Assembly: GCA_027946555.1 (NCBI GenBank)
Contig: JAPEVC010000388.1
Location: forward strand, 1-19,131
Origin: Gnomoniopsis sp. IMI 355080
Taxonomy: Eukaryota; Ascomycota; Sordariomycetes; Diaporthales; Gnomoniaceae
DNA length: 19,131 nt
Reading direction: 5' to 3'
Shown here piece after piece: positions 8,866-16,884 of the stretch (within the stretch, counting starts at the first letter, position 1; every line of letters starts with the position of its first letter). The notes beneath the pieces were generated by a model. The model made no database searches and had not been told where the DNA came from. It worked only from the letters and a program-made list of their open reading frames with translations. Made by a program: the position numbers and the translations under genes.

Positions 8866-11522
8866 ATGACTGACATTAGACGCAAACAAGCTCAATTACA
8901 CATCAAATTCTCGAATCTGAGGAGTGGCATCAACGCCGAAGGATCAGATCGACAAATAGCAGCCCTACTAGATCCTACCCGGCCCCAGCCATGGCGGCAG
9001 CGACCACCTCGGTATGCCCGGCCCCGGCACTACGGGTTTGTCTACCCTCCTCATGGAGCCACTGTGGCAGAGGCGGCCGAACTCCATGATGAGAGGATCC
9101 TGTATTCCGCGCTGTCACAGAGGATTACTCTTGATAGTGCGACGAAGCGACAGGGCAGGAAAACCGTGAATCAGGCTACGCGTCATTTATCTAAGCTGGT
9201 ATGTGCTTTTTGCTGGCCTTTTTGAGCGTGGGAAACTTCCCTCACGATTGTCGATAACGCCGTGAAGGCCGAAAGACAGAAGAGGCACTGATAGCTTTGT
9301 GTTATAGGGCTTCCGCTACTACAGAACACTCGGCTGGGGAGGGGAGGGTTTAGCGACTCTTTTCTACGTGAAAGACGCGACAGGTCGGTGGAGGAGGGTC
9401 GTGGCAAAGATGGCCCTCTCGCCGAGCAAGAATTTCAACAACGAGAGAATAATGAGTTTGGTAAGGCGATTGTGATGTCTATTCCCCTTCCAAAATTACC
9501 TCTTTTCACTTGGTACTTATCATAACCGGTTCTTTTTGGCATTTAGCAATTTCGAGGACGCGACCACATTCTACAGCGGCAGCTGGGGGTTGATCTGGCT
9601 CAGGGCGACATGCAAAATGCTATGGACAGCGCACTTCGGGGTGCAGAGAGCCGTATGATCATGTTTGAGTTCGCTGAGTTTGGGTCGCTATCAAGCCTGC
9701 TAAAGAAGTTTTCTGAGCCGGTGACTACCGCGAACGATCCACGTAAGCGACTCGCCCCTTCCCATTCCATCTCCTCCAAGTAAACGGCTGTGCTAGTCTT
9801 TACTTGTTACGGACAATAGAGGAATTATGATCCCTCTTCCAAATGCCCTACACCTGTTGTTCCTCTAAGTCCTTCGACTTACAGCTGACTTTGTGATTCT
9901 ACAATGCGCAGTTGGCCTGCGGGCAGACCGAGGACGACCTCTACCAGATCGAGTGCTTCTTCATATACTTCATTGCTGTAAGTCAGAGTACCTCCCTACC
10001 TAAAGAAAGGTAAAATACCCCCATGGCTGACAACACATCGATTCATATTATAGTGGCCACTGCTTGCAATGATTTGCGTCACCCACTCAACGTCGACCGT
10101 GATGGAAACCCCGTGCCAGATCATGGACCGGTCGTGCATTTCGATTTTGAACCATCAAACTGTGAGTGATTGGTTCTAGTAGAAGTCCTATACAATTTCG
10201 TCACAGACATATAATGCAAACGCTAAAGTCGACTTTTGCAGTATTGTTTGGCGGAGCAGAAACGGTGGCTCAACCTGAGCATACTCTCATGCCTATTCTC
10301 AAGGTATACATACCACTTCTATACTTGTGACTTTAAGCGGGTCAAGTCAGCTCACCAAAAGAAACAGGTCTCGGATTTTGGGTTGGCATCGCCCATACCA
10401 ACCAGCACAGACGAGGCCGACGCCATGTAAGTTTGCGGTCCTCTGCCCTGAAAGAAACGGCATCAACATGCTCAAAGCGAATCGGTACTGATATCAATCA
10501 TTAGTAACCACATATGGAGTTTACGGCGCAAGGCGAAACCGAGGTTTTTCTTACCGGTAGGCCATCATGGCAGAATTGCCAAAGAACACGGCAGGTCTCA
10601 GGAGGGTCCCTTAGGCTAACTTCAACATAGGAACAATTCTCGCAGGATTGGGACTATGTGAACACCCATCCATTTGAAGATAACATTGATACATATGGAC
10701 AAGTTGCGGGTCACTATGGTCCTGCGTCTAACATTTATCATGTTGGTCTGGTAAGTCGGCGGGAGAATCTTGAGTAGTTCCCGTTATGTACCTTTCTATG
10801 TACACGAGTGTGCTTGCAAAATGTACCCTGCACCCTCGAGACAAATATAGAAAGACTAACATGATGCGCATGCAAGACTTTGTGGTCGTGCATAACAGGT
10901 GCATTACCCCAGGCGCCAACGCATGCAAGGCTAGTCGTCAACCCAGTACCACGAGTAGACGGCGCTGTGTGGTTCACCTGGTTCGCAGATATTCTAGATG
11001 ATAGCAAATATGGCATTGTCGATCGAGAGCTTCGACAAACAGTGTTAGCGTGCCTGGGTAAGCTACCTTATGCCCTCTCTCTCTCCCCCTCTCTCTCTCC
11101 CTCTCTCTGTGCCTTTCTATCTCTCAAAAGGTTGCAAATCTTGGTGCAATGCGTCGTAATGATAAACAGCCAAAGAAAAGAAGAAGAAATTCCGTCCACT
11201 AATCACCAAGACGTTGTTGCAGCCGAGGAGCCACGCCAACGGATTGACAGTCAAGTACTACTAGACTGGTGCAAAGACAAGATCAACCGGCTTCGCCAAG
11301 TTGCGGGCTCAACAGATGCTGACTTGTACAATTGGGCGGCTGCGAATATGACTGCTCCTCCCGAACCTACCAACCAGACGCCTGTGCCGGATTTCGATCC
11401 TAATAATCCCAGCGATCAACAGGTGAGCTACCTACACACTGCCCACAACAGGGGGTTTGAGGAAGAGATATCTGATAAGATGAACACAGTTTAACCCATT
11501 CAATCAAGAATGGCAGCTGTGA
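8866..11522 (+). CDS. Divergent protein kinase-like protein, 12 exons
   Basis: Rebuilt exons: 8866-9198, 9308-9460, 9547-9742, 9912-9977, 10054-10161, 10242-10303, 10368-10426, 10505-10556, 10631-10750, 10877-11057, 11223-11422, 11490-11522. Every junction keeps frame, giving 1563 nt (520 aa). Kinase landmarks appear in order: Gly-rich loop LGWGGEG (119-125), VVAK Lys145, possible alpha-C Glu157 (NNERIM), hinge MFEFAEFGSL (about 201-210), catalytic loop HFDFEPSN (278-285), DFG 309-311, a LPEQF segment in place of APE, then NIYHVG (usual SDVWSLG position). Lys145, Asp280, Asn285 and Asp309 are kept, so activity is possible. The usual HRD Arg is Phe and the catalytic-loop Lys (HRDLKPxN) is Glu. 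No signal peptide or membrane segment is apparent; the first 110 residues are basic and unassigned. Substrate is unknown. The start is set by the TATA box and A at -3. The last exon is the least certain: without the final intron the frame ends at a TAA at 11492-11494. Confidence 0.85.
11058..11222 (+). other. Stop-free, in-frame intron of the kinase-like gene
   Basis: A GTAAGC donor at 11058, an ACTAATC branch-like site near 11199 and a GCAG acceptor ending at 11222. The intron is 165 nt (55 codons) and contains no in-frame stop, so retention would add 55 residues to the kinase C-lobe. Its 5' part is a CT microsatellite (11073-11108). The flanking protein reads naturally as CLAEEPRQRI when the intron is removed, as in the end of a kinase C-lobe, so splicing is the expected main form. 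Confidence 0.7.
11073..11108. repeat. CT microsatellite in an intron
   Basis: CT dinucleotide runs separated by CCCC, inside the 165-nt intron of the kinase-like gene. On its own this would encode Leu/Ser/Pro low-complexity sequence if retained. Confidence 0.85.
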
Positions 11523-11837
11523 TCGACAAAAGCAATGACAAGTCGCCCGGGGCTGGGGACATCATGTGATGTGGTTATAGGTATTCATGCTGTCTCCCGA
11601 AGTCAACTTGTATAGTAAAGGATGGGGGGATTGGGCGCATAAGATCTATGGTATATAGAGGAGATATTATAATATTAGTATAGTTGCGATTCAATTCTGT
11701 TCTAGACTGTATCTCAAAGAAAGGGGAAGAGAAACTTGAACGGTGCGCAAGTGGCTGAGATTGACATGACGAAGAGGGAGGCCATGCTATCTTGACTTCC
11801 CATACTAAACCCTGATAAGTTTATTGATCATGTCCAC

Positions 11838-12122
11838 AGGAGCAGCTTTGAACAGTATGAGCGAATGGTGGTAGGTTCGTACAGGCATGTAAAGTACGAC
11901 TGGGAAGAAGTGGGCTGGGAGAATGAACGTTGTATCCAGAACAACAACTTCCGTAACGCGAACACATCTGGAGACATAAGCCCCGCTCCCCAGAGGTCAT
12001 CCAAGATGTTTCTTGTCCTTGCTGGTTGCTTTTTCACTGGCCCTTCAAGAGTGTTTCACCAACTCGCATTGGTCTTGCTTGCCGGGACTCCGTTGACGAA
12101 ATGGATAATGCTCACTGCGTGA
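11838..12122 (+). other. Exon-like open frame, possible gene remnant
   Basis: A CCACAG acceptor-like site precedes an open frame reading SSFEQYERMVVGSYRHVKYD and then WEEVGWENERC, a protein-like stretch rich in Glu, Tyr and Trp. It decays into a hydrophobic tail ending at a stop near 12122. A short upstream stretch in a different frame (ATGACGAAGAGGGAGGCC, about 11765) also looks protein-like. No domain is recognised. It could be a decayed gene, a small lineage-specific gene, or chance. Confidence 0.2.
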
Positions 12123-12140
12123 CTAGACCAGTGAATGACT

Positions 12141-12176
12141 CCATCTGAAAAAAATGGAGAAACCAAGTTCAGATGG
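12141..12176. repeat. 9-bp inverted repeat
   Basis: CCATCTGAA at 12141-12149 and its exact complement TTCAGATGG at 12168-12176, separated by 18 bases. It lies between two convergent genes and could form a hairpin in either read-through transcript. Confidence 0.6.
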
Positions 12177-12663
12177 CTCCCGAGGTCGTACCTTGGTAAA
12201 CGGAACATGCCATGAGCCTCCCATCCCAACAAATGACGACACACAGTATCCGCGGATAGATATGTGGAGGCTTCCAGATCAGATAAACAAGACAACAGGG
12301 TGACATGGCTCATCTATTCGCCACTTCACCATGAGCAGAAATCACCTTTCATCTCTCGGAAATGCTTTTAAGTGTTCTGCATGTTCGCTCTAAGGGTCGG
12401 GAGGCCTGCATGATCACAAGCAAAGGCAGTGGAGCGGGTGGATCGAGTTTGTGGGTGTGGACCATGTTGTTGGACGACGCAGATGCAAACAGATGATGAG
12501 GTCTAAAAAGAGGCATAACTTATTGACGTTAAACGTTTCCATTGACCCGTTCCCCTAAGTACTTTACATAAAAAACAAATGTGTGTATATAAAAAAAAAA
12601 AGAACCTGGCACCTGGTATTAAAACCCCCGCTCTCTAATGCATTTTGATGGAATGCGAGACCT

Positions 12664-14256
12664 CTATGCTTTCAATGGCTCTGCCATCGGGAGAGCAGGG
12701 CCCCGTCGACGCTCCAGGCCCCCATTTGCCATGATTATGTAAATGATGCAAGAAAAGAACACAATGTACCCAAACCAGTGATAGAAAACAGAACCTCCAG
12801 AGCTTGGCTGAGGGATCTGTGCCTCTTCTTGCGCCTTCCGAAGTTCCTCGACCTTCCTTCCCTCCTCCTCGAGCCGTATCCTCTCTTCTTCCTCTCTCCT
12901 CCGTGCATCTTCCTCCTCCCTGGCCCTAGCTTCCTCCTCCTCCTTGGCTCGCCTCTCCTCGGCCTCCTGTTCTGCAATTTCCCGCTCCCTGTCGGCAATG
13001 AGACGATCTTGTTCCTCTTTGGAGAGCTTTTCGAAATTGGCGACGTTGTCATCCCATTTGTGCACGCAGTCCTTGTTCCAGTTGCAGTCCTCGACTTGCC
13101 CATAGGCGGGGTGCTTGTACCGCGGGTGCCTGCTGGGCCAGTTGGACGCATGGTAATGATGCCGCACGAGTGAGTGGCGCGTGTCATGCGTACCCGAGTC
13201 CGAGTGTCCCTGCCCGGCGGCAAAGGCCTCCACGTTGAGCACGAGGACGTGGTCCACGAGCTTGGACTCGTCCAGATCGTGAAACGTGTCCCACGTGATC
13301 TCGGCCGCTTGCGTTCCCTCGGCATTGCTCTCGAGCAGCCTGTCTTCGTTCAATTGAGCGATGATGGCCTTGGTGAAGGCCGAGGGCCCAGTGCCCGAGA
13401 TGACCTCGTCGAAGTCGAGGACGACCTCGCCGAGCGGCACGCTCTGGTTCCGCGCAACATCGACGAGCCAAGCCATGATGTTCTCGACCAGGCGCATCAT
13501 GACGGGCAGCTGAGGCTTGCACATGAAGGTCCATTGGCAGAAGGACCTGGATTTGGGACCGAGAATGGGGTGTTCCTTCCACTCGGGCTCGTCAATCTCG
13601 ACGCCAATAACCATGTTGATCTCCTTGTGGTCGTAGCGCTCAGGAATGAACTTGGACATGGGCTTCATGGCCTCGACGTCAATGTCAGCGTAGACGCCTC
13701 CCTCGGCGTACATGATCAGATATCGCAATAAATCGGCCTTGATGATGGCGGCCTTGACGTCACGGTAGAAGGCAATAATATCTGGCCGATTGAAACCTTC
13801 AGGGCCGTAGTGGTACTCGACAAAGCGCAAGTCGTTGCCGTCGGTAAGCACCTCGTATCGCCAGTCGGGATTCCTCTCGGTCCAGGACCGGGCCACCTCA
13901 ATATCTCGTTCTTCGAAGTGCAGCGGGTCGACTTTCCATGTCTGCCATATCTTTGGTGGGAATTCTGATCTTACAGAGTCGGGAGAGCTTCTGGTTTGGG
14001 GAAACTCGTTGCCGTAGGGCAAGGAGGGCGGGCTGATATGGTTGTGGACGTGTTGAATCGCTTGGACGTGCTGCTTCTGTTCGCCGGAGCGACCGTCGAG
14101 GAAGGCAAACTGGGTGAGGACGAAGATGAAACAAACGCAGGCGAGGACTGGAAGCCATTTCCGTATTGTTGAGGAGCGCATGCTGTTGCGAAACTGGCCG
14201 CTGAGCTTGGGAGAGGCAAGGGGAGAGCCCAGGGAGAAGGACGCGATGTTGAGCAT
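12664..14256 (-). CDS. Och1-like GT32 glycosyltransferase with C-terminal coiled coil and membrane segment
   Basis: A single exon of 530 residues. The family (GT32, Gly_transf_sug; Och1 is the Golgi initiation-specific alpha-1,6-mannosyltransferase of N-glycan outer chains) is shown by PKIWQTWKVDP (about 100-110), NPDWRYEVLTDG, NRPDIIAFYRDVKAAIIKAD, the DXD motif in GGVYADIDVEAM (Asp191, Asp193), GVEIDEPEWKEHPILGPKS, FCQWTFMCKP and DEVISGTGPSAFT. An N-terminal hydrophobic segment (about 34-53) is a type II Golgi anchor. After the catalytic domain (ending about 400) comes a highly charged Glu/Arg coiled coil (about 411-480), then a second hydrophobic segment (about 490-511, YIVFFSCIIYIIMA) and a short basic tail. 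The second anchor differs from the canonical type II layout. The ATG at 14256 has G at -3; Met26 is an alternative start. Fungi usually carry several Och1-like paralogues, so the exact substrate is not assigned. Confidence 0.92.
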   Translation of the reverse strand: MLNIASFSLGSPLASPKLSGQFRNSMRSSTIRKWLPVLACVCFIFVLTQFAFLDGRSGEQKQHVQAIQHVHNHISPPSLPYGNEFPQTRSSPDSVRSEFPPKIWQTWKVDPLHFEERDIEVARSWTERNPDWRYEVLTDGNDLRFVEYHYGPEGFNRPDIIAFYRDVKAAIIKADLLRYLIMYAEGGVYADIDVEAMKPMSKFIPERYDHKEINMVIGVEIDEPEWKEHPILGPKSRSFCQWTFMCKPQLPVMMRLVENIMAWLVDVARNQSVPLGEVVLDFDEVISGTGPSAFTKAIIAQLNEDRLLESNAEGTQAAEITWDTFHDLDESKLVDHVLVLNVEAFAAGQGHSDSGTHDTRHSLVRHHYHASNWPSRHPRYKHPAYGQVEDCNWNKDCVHKWDDNVANFEKLSKEEQDRLIADREREIAEQEAEERRAKEEEEARAREEEDARRREEEERIRLEEEGRKVEELRKAQEEAQIPQPSSGGSVFYHWFGYIVFFSCIIYIIMANGGLERRRGPALPMAEPLKA

Positions 14257-15028
14257 CTCGGGTGGCTGCTTCCTCTTTTTTTCTGGGGCTGCGCTGAGCT
14301 GTCGCGTGCCGTGCCGCCGTTTGACAAAGCCCCCGAAGCTCCCGCACGGTCAACGCTCGAAGAGGCTCAAAAAGTGTGCAGGCAGTTCTCCGCGTGTCGA
14401 GGTTGAGTGCCAGACGGGGAGAGGGAAAGAAAAGGGCAGGATGGGAGAATAATTATTTAGTTGTTGAGGTTGAGGGAAGTGGAGGAGGATTGGCGCAGCG
14501 ATTAGTGAAAGCGGCCGAGCCCACCTGCGAGTAAGAGAGTGTGAACGTGCACAGTGTATAGTGTATAGTGGGCGTTAAATTGACAGACGGAGAAAAAAAA
14601 AAGAGAAAGAGACTATCTGGGGTCCCGATATTTGGTACCCGCGTAGATAGGTACTCGTCCGTAGTCAAACAGATAAAAGATAAAAAATAAAAACAGAAAC
14701 AAGGAGCAATGCAAACGAGAGTGAAAAAAAAAGGGGGGGCAAACAATGCCGTGTCACGAGGACTTGGGATGAAAGTACACCGTGTGGCGGACTATCTTTG
14801 GATTGGCATGTGCTATTGGTCGCTTCGTTGCTGCAAATGAATCAAGGAACAAAGTGAGACGCAGCATCAATTTCCAAGTTCGTCCGGAGAGGAGATGCGA
14901 TGCACACTGGCAGACTGGCTAGACTCGCGGCGGACTGGCGACGGGCTGGCAGACGGCAGAAACGAAGTGCCAGAGAGGCGTGTTCAGTGGAATGCTGAAC
15001 CCCCCCATGTCGCCCCCAGGCACGATGG

Positions 15029-15038
15029 TAGGTACCTA
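15029..15038. repeat. TAGGTACCTA palindrome
   Basis: A perfect 10-base palindrome followed by TGTAGG, sharing the TAGGTA/TACCTA word with the palindrome at 2782-2791. Confidence 0.6.
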
Positions 15039-15146
15039 TGTAGGTCCAACTATGTACTGCATAGTAAGTACTGGGGTAGGCCCGCTCCCCGCTGCAGACA
15101 GGCCGAGGCCAGATCGGCGGGTAGCATTACGCAAATTGAAGATTAC

Positions 15147-15190
15147 TATATAGTACGGTACACCAATTTTCGCCATGTACAGTACTATAC
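15147..15190. repeat. Imperfect GTAC-rich inverted repeat
   Basis: TATAGTACGGTACACC on the left arm is matched, with about three mismatches over 16 bases, by the reverse of CATGTACAGTACTATA on the right arm. A further GTAC-rich half (TATGTACTGCATAGTAAGTA) lies about 80-100 bases to the left. Confidence 0.45.
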
Positions 15191-15681
15191 CTACGGTGTC
15201 TGGGTTGGCATGGGTCGGAGCAGCCAGCCACGACCCAATCGCGTCCAAAGCTTATTCGGCGGACCAGGTTGGCGATTCAACCATGTGATAAGATCTTCAA
15301 ACATGGCTCCAAGCCCCGATCTGCCAAAAAACGTCGGCGGGTTCACAGCACGTTAGATAAAAAGGGACAAAGTTCGAGGTTTCCCCCTAGTGTGTTCTGT
15401 ATGTGTGTGGACGAGGGACAGTACTGCGGCGATAGAACGCGCTTACGGGTGGAACACGGTGAGATTGGAACTCCAGATGGGCCAAAGCAAAGACACCTTC
15501 CCAGCTGGAGTGCTGCAAAAAGGTGGAGGATGCACTGGGCTGTGTCAATGTATTCCGCGCACAAGCTTGCGTAATAAGACCTGGACTTTCTTTTCTCGTC
15601 TATTCGTTGTTGCCCATTCCAAGCACGTATTCCCGAATGTCAATGCCCGAGGCCTCTTCCCCTCTTATTCTTTCGCCGTTC

Positions 15682-15704
15682 GCTCTCTCTCTCTCTCTCT
15701 CCCC
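15682..15704. repeat. CT microsatellite
   Basis: Nine to ten CT dinucleotides followed by CCCC, in the divergent intergenic region. Confidence 0.85.
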
Positions 15705-16466
15705 TTTTTCTCAAACACAAAAAAAGACAAGTATGATGGGTGCGCGCTCTCCTCTCCCAAAGCGGCACGCTTTCTGGAAGGGGGTTGCCGCATGTGGAGG
15801 AGATGAGCATGTACGTCCGATATGTTAATAATTGGTTACACATAGGTCGCATGCTAGCTCGGGCGAAACAGTCTAGTGCCGCGTTGACTAGCCGCCCTTG
15901 ATCGGGGATCGAATGCCAGATTGGGCCATGCTTATTCCCTTCGACCCTCATAGCGGCGACTTGGCATTGGCGGCCTGTGGCCTTGAGAAATGAGCCACTC
16001 GGGCACTTTGGCCCTGGATAGCCTGGCACCGTTTGGTGTTTCCTGCGATGCTTTTACGCCTGTCTGAAAAGGTGGATATCCCGTGCGTAGGGACAAGCCT
16101 GACAAGTTGCCGTTTCAAGGCTCGGGTGTTGCAGTCTGTTGAATGATGAAAATGAACACATGTATCTGAAATTCTGCTAACAAATAATAAGCCTGTAATG
16201 TAAGCTAGGGCGACAGCTCTGGTCTCGGAGCAGCGTCCCTTGGCCGACTTTCTTACACCTTCCACCCTTATTAGGTATCAAGTATACTTTAAATTGTCCC
16301 TGGCAGCAAGCCAGTCTTCGGTCCGCCCTTTCTCAGCCTCCGGCTACGTACCTAAGTACCCTGCCCACCCTGCCCACCCTGCGTACCTGCCTAAGGCTCA
16401 GTACCCAGCACAGCGCACAGCACCGCACAGCCTGCGCACCTAGCACAGCAGGTACACAGTTCCACA

Positions 16467-16510
16467 TGACACGACACGACACACAACACACACACACATC
16501 ACACACACAC
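16467..16510. repeat. CA-rich microsatellite in the acyltransferase promoter
   Basis: ACGAC and ACAC units grading into a CA run (cacacacacacatcacacac), about 375-420 bases upstream of the acyltransferase ATG and followed by CT-rich sequence. Confidence 0.8.
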
Positions 16511-16884
16511 GGCTCGCCACTCACTGTGTGCATACTCACTCATTCATTGCTTGGCTCTTTTCTCTCTCTTCATTTTTTTGCTGCTGTGCTGGCTATCGCG
16601 CTCCCTGAATGTCGATAAGCCATCCTGGCCATTTAACACAGTAGCCCCTTTTACATCACTTCTCACCTCAGATACGCCCCATTCTGTACTTGTCGCCGAC
16701 GTCGCCGCCGCCGTTGGACGAAACCTTTTTTTGTTTGCCCCAGACTCACCGGCTCCTGACTTACCATCTCCGTCCCGCTATACCCGGGCCCACTCTTTCT
16801 CTCATTCGTTTCCACACAGCAGCCTAGATCCCATCCTTCATCCATCGTCGATGGCTCACTGCTAGCCACTGAGCCATCCTCGTC

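Larger units (their letters stand above)
11523..12663. other. Intergenic region between convergent genes
   Basis: The 3' flanks of the kinase-like gene (plus) and the GT32 gene (minus). It includes an AT-rich stretch near 11640-11700, an open frame with partly protein-like composition at about 11838-12122, a 9-base inverted repeat at 12141-12176, and an A run near 12590-12600. No complete gene is supported. Confidence 0.6.
14257..16884. other. 2.6 kb divergent intergenic region
   Basis: Promoters and leaders of the GT32 gene (minus) and the acyltransferase gene (plus). It holds a duplicated TGTATAG word (about 14550-14565), a possible TATA element for the GT32 gene about 300 bases upstream of its start; GACTGGC-like imperfect repeats (about 14905-14960); a TAGGTACCTA palindrome (15029-15038); GTAC-rich inverted repeats (15147-15190); a CT run (15682-15704); short CCCTGCCCA repeats (about 16359-16385); and a CA-rich tract (16467-16510). 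Open frames of 100-150 codons here have no recognisable domain and are low-complexity or lack ATG starts. No gene is supported. Confidence 0.6.

Noticed and set aside
12778..13731. Long antisense open frames (131 and 185 codons) opposite the GT32 gene
   Set aside because: They mirror the strong codon bias of the GT32 gene; their translations are Leu/Pro or Gly/Val/Asp-rich shadows with no domain.
14895..15356. 153-codon plus-strand open frame
   Set aside because: It runs through GACTGGC-like and GTAC-rich repeats, and the translation has no coherent domain.
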